Of a stretch of DNA of 5,252 nt, positions 1 to 5,252 are shown in pieces. Within the stretch, counting starts at the first letter, position 1. Each line of letters begins with the position of its first letter. The notes under the pieces are model-generated. The model saw only the letters and a program-made list of their open reading frames with translations, was not told the DNA's origin and did no database searches. The position numbers were made by a program, and so were the translations under genes. Source of the DNA: Mariprofundaceae bacterium (lineage in GTDB: Bacteria; Pseudomonadota; Zetaproteobacteria; Mariprofundales; Mariprofundaceae); the NCBI GenBank assembly GCA_013139875.1, contig WSZY01000094.1:1-5252 (forward strand), written 5' to 3'.

Positions 1-14
1 TCTACCATTGCGCG

Positions 15-94
15 CCCTTACAAAGCATGCTTATGATTGTAGGGGGACTACTCTGACAAAGACAGAGTATGGGGTGGCCCACGGATGGGCTGCC
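15..94. other. cluster of three closely packed hairpins upstream of tRNA-Leu
   Basis: Three stem-loops follow each other with only three bases between them. The first pairs 15-23 with 37-45 (nine pairs, one G-T, 13-base loop). The second pairs TACTCTG at 49-55 with CAGAGTA at 63-69 (seven perfect pairs). The third pairs 73-81 with 86-94 (nine pairs including two G-T, loop CGGA). No T-run follows any of them, so they do not look like ordinary intrinsic terminators. I see no convincing protein gene in 1-206. The only small frame I found is a 23-codon minus-strand one without a Shine-Dalgarno sequence. The cluster could be a structured RNA, the trailer of an upstream gene, or chance. I do not recognise it as tmRNA, 6S, SRP or RNase P RNA. 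Confidence 0.35.
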
Positions 95-134
95 GGGATC
101 ATACACACTTGTGTTTGGTTCTGAAACGCAAGAG

Positions 135-164
135 ACACAAAACTGCTATCCTGCACTTTTGTGT
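135..164. repeat. 12-bp imperfect inverted repeat upstream of tRNA-Leu
   Basis: The arms ACACAAAACTGC (135-146) and GCACTTTTGTGT (153-164) are complementary except for one C-C mismatch and enclose the six bases TATCCT. The left arm and loop together contain TGCTATCCT (144-152), which resembles an extended -10 element. If the tRNA promoter lies here, the repeat would cover it like an operator. I found no convincing -35 box at a proper distance, so the promoter reading is only a possibility. A further TTGTGT copy at 109-114 could pair with 135-140 as an alternative to this hairpin. Confidence 0.4.
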
Positions 165-206
165 GAGCAGAGTTAAAACCGCCTGTTAGCTTTGCTGTTT
201 GAAAAT

Positions 207-293
<87 letters not shown>

Positions 294-299
294 CTCTAT

Positions 300-334
300 A
301 AAGGCCCGGCGCCCTGCCGGGCCTTTATGTTTTT
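300..334 (+). terminator. intrinsic terminator of the tRNA-Leu transcript
   Basis: A perfect 11-bp stem, AAAGGCCCGGC (300-310) with GCCGGGCCTTT (316-326), has the five-base loop GCCCT and is followed by ATG and a run of five T (330-334). The stem is GC-rich in its core, so this is a strong Rho-independent terminator. It starts seven bases after the mature tRNA end and insulates tRNA-Leu from xerD. The A-tract on the 5' side means it may also work in reverse. Confidence 0.92.
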
Positions 335-389
335 AAGCCGGTGAATACGCTGTCTGTAAACAGCTCCCGACAATGCAATCTCCGGGAGA

Positions 390-418
390 CTCGCATAACA
401 GGAAATTCTACCTATACT
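390..418 (+). promoter_or_regulatory. candidate sigma70 promoter for xerD operon
   Basis: TATACT (413-418) matches the -10 consensus TATAAT at five of six positions. The best -35 at 17-bp spacing is CTCGCA (390-395), a weak three-of-six match. Transcription would begin near 424-426, practically on the GTG chosen as the xerD start. A promoter is needed here because the tRNA terminator lies just upstream. A possible hairpin CTCCCG/CGGGAG (364-369 with 383-388) sits immediately upstream and could be an operator or chance. Apart from this, 335-425 shows nothing recognisable. Confidence 0.4.
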
Positions 419-425
419 TTTCTCC

Positions 426-1337
426 GTGATATCAACTGCAGAGAAGAGTTCTACCGACGAAGAACGCATGGAGGGTCTCCTCCAGCGTATGGGTATGTTG
501 CGCGGCTGGTCTCCACAGACGCTCTCTGCCTATCGCTCAGACCTTAAACACGCTACCGGCTTTCTCCACAGCAGCCGAAGCTGCTCCATCTTTGATGCTT
601 CACAGGATGATATCGCCAGCTACCTCGGTGTTTTAAGAAAGGCGGGACTGAAGGAGTCCAGCATCTCTCGACGCCGAAGCTCACTCTCCACATGGTACGG
701 TTACCTTCAGGAGGAGGGGTGGCGCGAAGATCACCCTGTTCGCAATCTCCCCGGCATGCGCAGAGGGCGGAGGCTGCCTAAAGAGTTGAGTGAAAAAGAG
801 GTTGAGCTGCTGCTTACAGCACCTGAAACGGGGCAGCCAACGGGACTGCGTGACCGCTGCATGCTTGAACTGATGTATGCCACCGGCCTCCGGGTTTCGG
901 AACTGACGGGGCTCACCCTCTCCAACATCGATCTTCAGACCGGCATTGTCAGGGTTATCGGAAAAGGCAATAAAGAGCGTATGGTTCCCTTTGGTGAAGA
1001 GGCGGAGATCTGGTTAAAAAAATGGCTGCAGAAACGAGCCGGTATTGCCAGCATCCATCTCTTCCCGGGACGCTCGGGAAAAGCCATGAGCAGGCAGAAT
1101 TTCTGGCAGCGTATCAAACTCTATGCGAATCAGGCAGGTATCTCTCCACTCCCCTCACCCCACACGCTGCGTCATGCATTTGCCACACACCTGCTCAATC
1201 ATGGTGCAGACCTGCGTGCGGTTCAGATGCTGCTCGGGCACGCAAATATCACCACAACCGAGATCTATACCCATGTCTCCAGAGCCCGGCTGCATGATCT
1301 GGTAAACAGCTCACATCCGCTTGGGCGCAGACAGTGA
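426..1337 (+). CDS. xerD: site-specific tyrosine recombinase XerD
   Basis: A 303-residue tyrosine recombinase that, with XerC, resolves chromosome dimers at dif near the terminus under FtsK control. The N-terminal SAM-like DNA-binding domain spans about 10-100, with the family motif TLSAYRSDL at 32-40. The catalytic domain carries the full set of active-site residues: R156 in ATGLRVSEL, K180 in IGKGNKER, H246 and R249 in SPHTLRHAFATH, H272 in LLGHANITTT, and nucleophile Y281 in IYTHV. GADLRAVQMLLGH is typical of XerD rather than XerC. GTG at 426 is the first plausible start after an in-frame stop at 396-398 and adds seven residues relative to E. coli XerD. It has no clear Shine-Dalgarno sequence. 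ATG at 468 is an alternative but would cut into the first helix. The stop codon overlaps the GTG of the next gene, so the two are probably translationally coupled. No dif-like site is seen nearby. Confidence 0.95.
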   Translation: MISTAEKSSTDEERMEGLLQRMGMLRGWSPQTLSAYRSDLKHATGFLHSSRSCSIFDASQDDIASYLGVLRKAGLKESSISRRRSSLSTWYGYLQEEGWREDHPVRNLPGMRRGRRLPKELSEKEVELLLTAPETGQPTGLRDRCMLELMYATGLRVSELTGLTLSNIDLQTGIVRVIGKGNKERMVPFGEEAEIWLKKWLQKRAGIASIHLFPGRSGKAMSRQNFWQRIKLYANQAGISPLPSPHTLRHAFATHLLNHGADLRAVQMLLGHANITTTEIYTHVSRARLHDLVNSSHPLGRRQ

Positions 1338-2518
1338 ACGATATCCCGCTTTCCAGACTGCTCAGGCAGGCTCGCAAGGCCGTCTCCAGAGAGGCGTATC
1401 ATGAAGCCGAAGAGCTCTACGCTTCCATTACAGCGTTGCCGGAGATGGCAGATGATCTCGACACCAGACTCAGGTATGCCTACTGCGCTGAAAAAACGGG
1501 CAACCTGCAGCAGGCCATTGAGACCTACAACGAAGTGGTTGGCATCTACCACCAGAGTGGAGAGGAGAGTGCGGCAGCAGCACTTGAGCAGACAATTGAA
1601 GGATTGAAAAACAGGCCGGATGAGGAAGAAGAGCCGCCGCAGGAAGAGCCGGAAGAGGCGTGTGAAGTTGAAGCGTTGAACGATACGGAACTGATGCAGC
1701 AGCTCTGCGAAATGGGTGAGCTGATGTCACTCTCTCCCGGCGATATGCTCTGCCATGAAGGTGATATGCCACACACGCTATGGCTTATGCGCAGCGGCTC
1801 ACTAACAATCCACCTTCCCGACTATGACGAGCCGGACAGCATCACCGCAGAAGATGGCCATTTGACACTGATTGGCGAAATCGGTTTTTTCACCGGACAA
1901 CGAAGAGTCGCGGATGTTGAGGTTACGGCTGCAGCAGAACTCTTTGCCGTTAACGGTGCTGATATCCTTAAACGCAGGGAGAGTGACCCTGCCTTCAAGG
2001 GTGGCATGGAACGCCTGCTTCTTGAACGCTGGGCCGAGCCGGTTCTGGCCCATCACGTCGTCTTTGAACGGATCAACGATATTGATCGGATGCGGCTGAT
2101 GCATGTGTTTAAGCGCATCACTGTCGGGCCCGGTGAAACCCTCATTGAAGAGGGGGAGGAACATACCAGCACCTACATGCTGCAGAGTGGCTGCCTGTTT
2201 TTCATGCACTCTCACCCGGATGAGGGCTTTGAAACGCATGACGGCTCAATGACGGTCTGCATCTTTCCGGGAGAGATGATCCATCTTGGAGGCCTCCTGA
2301 AAGGATACAGGAGTCAATACAAGGTGCTTACAGCCACACCTGTTAAGCTTCTGCGCCTGTCACAGGAAGACTTTGAAATATTCACCATGCGCAGGCCCTG
2401 GATCACCCAGGCTATTCTGCATTTTTCACACCGGCCTGCACATCTGCAGATTATGCGTCCGGAAGATGATTACCTGTGGAAAGCCAACCGGCATGTGAAA
2501 GTGGAGAAGATGGTCTAG
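1334..2518 (+). CDS. TPR-like protein with two cyclic-nucleotide-binding domains (paralogue 1)
   Basis: A 394-residue soluble protein without signal peptide or membrane segment. Residues 1-93 are helical and TPR-like (AYHEAEELY, then AYCAEKTGNLQQAIETY). Residues 94-118 form a very acidic linker. A first CNB domain spans about 118-232, and its phosphate-binding cassette GEIGFFTGQRRVADV (181-195) keeps the expected Glu182 and Arg191. A second CNB domain spans about 240-365. It has the usual glycine framework (LIEEGEEHTSTYMLQSG) but a cassette HLGGLLKGY (317-325) lacking the Glu and Arg, so it probably does not bind a nucleotide in the standard way. There is no C-terminal helix-turn-helix, so it is not a Crp/Fnr regulator. 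The tail (LW..NR) is shared with the next gene. The GTG start lies in a 4-bp overlap with xerD and has no visible Shine-Dalgarno sequence. It aligns with the paralogue's start. Ligand and output are unknown, and a sensory adaptor is my inference. Confidence 0.85.
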   Translation: MNDIPLSRLLRQARKAVSREAYHEAEELYASITALPEMADDLDTRLRYAYCAEKTGNLQQAIETYNEVVGIYHQSGEESAAAALEQTIEGLKNRPDEEEEPPQEEPEEACEVEALNDTELMQQLCEMGELMSLSPGDMLCHEGDMPHTLWLMRSGSLTIHLPDYDEPDSITAEDGHLTLIGEIGFFTGQRRVADVEVTAAAELFAVNGADILKRRESDPAFKGGMERLLLERWAEPVLAHHVVFERINDIDRMRLMHVFKRITVGPGETLIEEGEEHTSTYMLQSGCLFFMHSHPDEGFETHDGSMTVCIFPGEMIHLGGLLKGYRSQYKVLTATPVKLLRLSQEDFEIFTMRRPWITQAILHFSHRPAHLQIMRPEDDYLWKANRHVKVEKMV

Positions 2519-2537
2519 AATGGAGAAAAATCTTCTT

Positions 2538-2543
2538 AAGGGG
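2538..2543 (+). promoter_or_regulatory. probable ribosome binding site of the second CNB gene
   Basis: AAGGGG lies 13 bases before the ATG at 2557. That is longer than the usual spacing but is the only purine-rich match nearby. It favours the ATG over an in-frame GTG at 2476, which would lie inside the preceding gene. An 11-codon frame (2520-2555) runs across this site. Confidence 0.4.
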
Positions 2544-2556
2544 TGCTCTGTCTAAG

Positions 2557-3705
2557 ATGGATTACCAGAAAATATTTCAACAGGCTCGAAGTGCTGCTGC
2601 AAAGGGGGACTTTCATGCCTCCCGTAAACATTACGGCCAACTGTGGAATTCCCCGGTCTGGCGCAATGACAGGGATGTCCAGCTGAGTTATGCCTACGCC
2701 TGTGAACGGACAGGAGACCACTCCGAGGCACTGACCGCCTACAGATCACTGATGGATCACTACGTCAGTAGTGTGGAGAGCGATGAGGGCAGTATCGTAG
2801 AAGAGAGCATGATGCGTCTGCATGAGTTGATGGCTGATGCCGAACACGATACAAAAAGACAGGTCATCGACAGAGAGAGTGATGAAAGTGAAGCCCTGCT
2901 GATTACCAGACTTTTTGAACATGGCTATCCACGTGAACTTTCCGGTGGTGAACAGCTCTGCCAGAAAGGAGACCCTGCGGGGCACATGTGGCTGCTGAAG
3001 CAGGGAGATGTCGACGTCATTATACCGGGCCAGAAGATCAGCACGCTATCCGGCAGCAGTGAAAGACCCTGCCTGATCGGCGAGCTGGCATACTTTACCG
3101 GTATGCGCCGGGCCGCCACGCTCACATCTGCAACCACCGCTAAAATTATAGAGCTCCCTTATGAGAGAATCCGGGCGCTGTTGAAGAAAAACCGTGATCT
3201 CTATGCCATGATGGAGCATCTCTTCCGGCACCGTCTGCTGCTGCAGGTTCTGTCCCGGCACGACATCTTCAAACTGTTCAATGACATCGACCGCCGACGG
3301 ATCACCACCATATTTGAAAATACGGTCACAAATGCCGGGCAGACATTGATAGAAGAGGGTAAGGAGTATCCGAGTGCCTTTATGGTCCAGTCGGGCACAC
3401 TTCTTCTACTGGATCGTACAGGTGAGACGGAGACATTGATCGGCAGCATGCAACCGGGTGATCTTTTCCATCTTGGCGGGCTTCTAAGGGGTTATGTGGC
3501 ACCCTACAGTGTTGTCTCCGGCACCCCCTGCCACCTGTTGCGACTGCCCAGACACAGCTTTGAACCCTTTATGCTGCAGCGGTCATGGCTGATTAAGGCA
3601 ATTCTCAAACATAGCCGCCTCTCTGCAGAGCAGCAGGTTCTCCATCCTGAAGCCAGAAATCTGTGGGCTACAGACCGCTATTTTGACATGAAAGAGAGCA
3701 AATAG
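2557..3705 (+). CDS. TPR-like protein with two cyclic-nucleotide-binding domains (paralogue 2)
   Basis: A 382-residue paralogue of the preceding gene product with the same order of parts. Residues 1-93 are TPR-like (QARSAAAKGDFHASRKHY, AYACERTGDHSEALTAY). A charged linker without the poly-Glu character of paralogue 1 follows. CNB domain 1 spans about 112-228, with cassette GELAYFTGMRRAATL (175-189) retaining Glu176 and Arg185. This closely resembles the cAMP-type cassette of protein kinase A regulatory subunits, with the same Glu-to-Arg spacing and Ala after Arg. CNB domain 2 spans about 236-350, and its cassette HLGGLLRGYVAPYSV (305-319) has lost Glu and Arg as in paralogue 1. The tail HPEARNLWATDR is also conserved. 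No helix-turn-helix, kinase, cyclase or membrane part is visible. The ATG start was chosen over upstream in-frame GTG 2476 because it aligns with the paralogue and avoids an 43-bp overlap. It is 38 bp behind paralogue 1 and probably cotranscribed with xerD. Function is unknown. Confidence 0.85.
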   Translation: MDYQKIFQQARSAAAKGDFHASRKHYGQLWNSPVWRNDRDVQLSYAYACERTGDHSEALTAYRSLMDHYVSSVESDEGSIVEESMMRLHELMADAEHDTKRQVIDRESDESEALLITRLFEHGYPRELSGGEQLCQKGDPAGHMWLLKQGDVDVIIPGQKISTLSGSSERPCLIGELAYFTGMRRAATLTSATTAKIIELPYERIRALLKKNRDLYAMMEHLFRHRLLLQVLSRHDIFKLFNDIDRRRITTIFENTVTNAGQTLIEEGKEYPSAFMVQSGTLLLLDRTGETETLIGSMQPGDLFHLGGLLRGYVAPYSVVSGTPCHLLRLPRHSFEPFMLQRSWLIKAILKHSRLSAEQQVLHPEARNLWATDRYFDMKESK

Positions 3706-3747
3706 TCGGCAACGCCCCTCTTCAAGCTGCCATTCACAAATGCTCTC

Positions 3748-3756
3748 TGTTATATT
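3748..3756 (+). promoter_or_regulatory. candidate extended -10 promoter for citrate synthase
   Basis: TGTTATATT fits the extended -10 pattern TGnTATAAT with one mismatch. No good -35 exists at 17 bp upstream, which is acceptable for extended -10 promoters. The start would be near 3763, giving a leader of about 50 nt. No terminator is visible between 3706 and this point, so read-through from the xerD operon is also possible. Confidence 0.4.
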
Positions 3757-3798
3757 TCCGCCTCCCGACAGACTACATCCGTGCGTCAGTGCAACCCT

Positions 3799-3803
3799 GG
3801 AGG
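3799..3803 (+). promoter_or_regulatory. ribosome binding site of citrate synthase
   Basis: GGAGG, nine bases before the ATG at 3813, is a near-perfect Shine-Dalgarno sequence. It is the strongest in the window, in keeping with a highly expressed metabolic gene, and it fixes the start codon. Confidence 0.75.
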
Positions 3804-3812
3804 CTATAAGCC

Positions 3813-4994
3813 ATGCCGAAGAATAACGAAATTCCATGCTACTCCCCCGGTCTTGCTGGCATTCCGGTTGCAGAGTCCTCCGTCTCCTATGTTGATGGGC
3901 AGAAAGGAGAGTTGGAGTATCGCGGTATTGATATTGAAACACTGGCCGAACACTCCTCCTTTGAAGAGACCTCTTTCCTGCTGCTGCATGGCCATCTCCC
4001 GTCCGAAGATGAGCTGAAGATCTTCGACATCCGGCTTCGCCATCACCGCCGCATCAAGTACAGCATCCGGGACATGATCAAATGCTATCCTGACGCGGCA
4101 CACCCTATGGATGCGCTGCAGGCCGGTGTGGCTGCCCTTGGTATGTTCTACCCCATCACCACAGACATGACTTCGAACCTCGACACCGCTTACAAGATGG
4201 CCGACAAGGCAGCCATTCGTCTGATCTCGAAAATGCCTACACTGGTTGCCGCCCACGCACGTATGCGCACAGGTGATGATCCGATTCCACCCCGTGACGA
4301 TCTCTCCCACGCCGCCAACTTCCTCTACATGCTGACCGGTGAAGAGCCCGATCCACTGGCCGAGCGCATTATGGATGTGGCATTGATCGTGCATGCTGAA
4401 CATACCATGAATGCCAGCACATTCTCAGCCATGGTCACCGGCTCTACGCTGGCTGATCCCTACACCGTAATCAGCTCCGCTATCGGCACACTCTCCGGCC
4501 CGTTGCATGGTGGTGCCAATGAAGAGGTTCTGGAGATGCTGGATGAAATCGGTACGGTCGAAAATGTGGAGCCCTACCTGAATGACAAGATCGCTAAAAA
4601 ACAGAAAATCACAGGCCTGGGCCATCGTGTCTATAAAACCAAGGATCCCCGCGCCACACTGCTGCAGAAGCTCTATGTCGAGCTTACCGAGCGATTCGGT
4701 GAAGACCCGACCTATAAAATCGCCCAGAAGATTGAGGGGCTATCCAATGCAACACTGGGTGCAAAAGGTGTCTGTCCGAATGTCGACTTCTACTCCGGTA
4801 TCGTCTACCGAAAACTGGGGCTCGATACCGATCTCTTCACACCGATCTTTGCCGTTGCCCGTGTATCCGGCTGGCTGGCTCACTGGCGGGAGATGATCGG
4901 CAATACCCGTATCTATCGTCCCAATCAGATCTACAGAGGCCAGCATGGTCAGCCCTATGTTCATATGGCTGATCGCATTGTGTCTGAAGAGTAA
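3813..4994 (+). CDS. gltA: citrate synthase (short, type II-like form)
   Basis: A 393-residue cytoplasmic enzyme that condenses acetyl-CoA with oxaloacetate to citrate and CoA, the entry step of the TCA cycle. All three catalytic residues are present: His232 in GPLHGGANE, His271 in GLGHRVYKTKDPR, and Asp325 in NVDFYSGI. HAEHTMNAST (194-203), the N-terminal YRGIDIETLA (36-45) and the C-terminal HWREMI...RIYRP region are typical of the family. It lacks the extra N-terminal domain of about 40 residues found in the NADH-regulated hexameric enterobacterial GltA, so it is probably of the simpler, dimeric kind. 2-Methylcitrate synthase belongs to the same superfamily and cannot be fully excluded, but no prp genes are adjacent. 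It has its own ribosome binding site and ends 3 bp from a convergent transporter gene. Confidence 0.93.
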   Translation: MPKNNEIPCYSPGLAGIPVAESSVSYVDGQKGELEYRGIDIETLAEHSSFEETSFLLLHGHLPSEDELKIFDIRLRHHRRIKYSIRDMIKCYPDAAHPMDALQAGVAALGMFYPITTDMTSNLDTAYKMADKAAIRLISKMPTLVAAHARMRTGDDPIPPRDDLSHAANFLYMLTGEEPDPLAERIMDVALIVHAEHTMNASTFSAMVTGSTLADPYTVISSAIGTLSGPLHGGANEEVLEMLDEIGTVENVEPYLNDKIAKKQKITGLGHRVYKTKDPRATLLQKLYVELTERFGEDPTYKIAQKIEGLSNATLGAKGVCPNVDFYSGIVYRKLGLDTDLFTPIFAVARVSGWLAHWREMIGNTRIYRPNQIYRGQHGQPYVHMADRIVSEE

Positions 4995-4997
4995 GGG

Positions 4998-5252
4998 CTA
5001 AACCGCAGCAACCGATTCATTGCGTTTGTGAAGGTAGCGGGTCATTCCCGCCGCAGTAAGGATGCACCATACGGCAAACAGTGCCCCCGGAAGGGCTGTT
5101 ATCGGTTCAAAATGTTTGAGCGCGAGAGCTACACCCAACCCTGCATTCTGCATGCCGATCTCAATCGCCATGGTAATTCTGTGCCGGTGGTCAAAACCAA
5201 ACGCTCTGGCAGCACCCCAGCCAAGCAGATAACCAAGACCATTTAAGACCAC
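4998..5252 (-). CDS. bile acid:sodium symporter (BASS/SBF) family transporter, C-terminal part
   Basis: The last 84 codons of a minus-strand membrane protein whose 5' part lies beyond the right edge. The GTG at the edge is therefore an internal valine codon. The hydrophobic stretches (about residues 1-18, 28-46 and 50-72 of the fragment) fit the last three transmembrane helices. AIEIGMQNAGLGVALAL followed by HFEPITALPGALFAVW is the signature C-terminal region of the BASS family, whose members import organic anions such as bile acids, pyruvate or pantothenate with sodium. The tail HKRNESVAAV is short and cytoplasm-like. The substrate cannot be told from this piece. The TAG stop (4998-5000) is 3 bp from the citrate synthase stop, so the genes converge with no separate terminator between them. 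Confidence 0.85.
   Translation of the reverse strand: MVLNGLGYLLGWGAARAFGFDHRHRITMAIEIGMQNAGLGVALALKHFEPITALPGALFAVWCILTAAGMTRYLHKRNESVAAV

Noticed and set aside
33..104. A 23-codon minus-strand frame over the hairpin cluster
   Set aside because: No Shine-Dalgarno sequence and no recognised similarity; the inverted repeats explain the sequence better.
162..177. Possible CRP-like site TGTGA-N6-TTAAA upstream of the tRNA
   Set aside because: Only the left half fits; the right half matches three of five positions, which is expected by chance.
350..363. LexA-like CTGT...ACAG
   Set aside because: The spacer is six bases instead of the eight of the classical SOS box, so it is more likely chance.
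1802..2239. A 145-codon minus-strand open frame inside the first CNB gene
   Set aside because: No family resemblance, no ribosome binding site, and it is covered by a well-supported coding frame on the other strand.
2476..2556. N-terminal extension of the second CNB protein from GTG 2476
   Set aside because: The 27 extra residues lie partly inside the preceding gene, have no counterpart in the paralogue, and the ATG at 2557 aligns with the paralogue start.
3708..3731. Possible terminator after the second CNB gene (GGCA/TGCC)
   Set aside because: Only four pairs with a long loop and no T-run.
3804..4403. A 199-codon open frame on the minus strand opposite citrate synthase
   Set aside because: It is fully antisense to a gene with intact catalytic motifs, has no recognisable domain and is explained by codon bias of the real gene.

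Overview
The window is chromosomal DNA from a free-living, moderate-GC bacterium, most likely a proteobacterium. The evidence is a CCA-encoding tRNA-Leu, a XerD that is easily aligned to the enterobacterial protein, and a short-form bacterial citrate synthase. The overall look reminds me of marine lineages such as Zetaproteobacteria, but that is a weak impression and not something the sequence proves. There are no insertion sequences, phage genes or CRISPR arrays.

Layout: positions 1-206 hold no convincing gene but are rich in hairpin-forming sequence. A tRNA-Leu(CAG) follows at 207-293 and is closed by a strong intrinsic terminator at 300-334. A short intergenic stretch with a good -10 box leads into xerD (426-1337). 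xerD overlaps by four bases (GTGA) a gene for a protein with an N-terminal TPR-like region and two cyclic-nucleotide-binding (CNB) domains (1334-2518). A paralogue of the same architecture follows after 38 bp (2557-3705). These three genes look like one operon. After 107 bp containing a possible extended -10 promoter and a good ribosome binding site comes citrate synthase (3813-4994). Only 3 bp beyond its stop, convergent on the minus strand, is the C-terminal end of a bile acid:sodium symporter (BASS/SBF) family transporter, which runs off the right edge.

The genes fall into housekeeping jobs (Leu decoding, chromosome dimer resolution, entry to the TCA cycle, solute transport) plus the tandem pair of TPR-CNB-CNB proteins, which is the unusual part. 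In both proteins the first CNB domain keeps the Glu and Arg expected of a nucleotide-binding phosphate cassette, while the second has lost both in the same way. Neither protein has a visible DNA-binding, kinase, cyclase or membrane domain. They are probably ligand-responsive scaffold or adaptor proteins of unknown output, produced by a tandem duplication.
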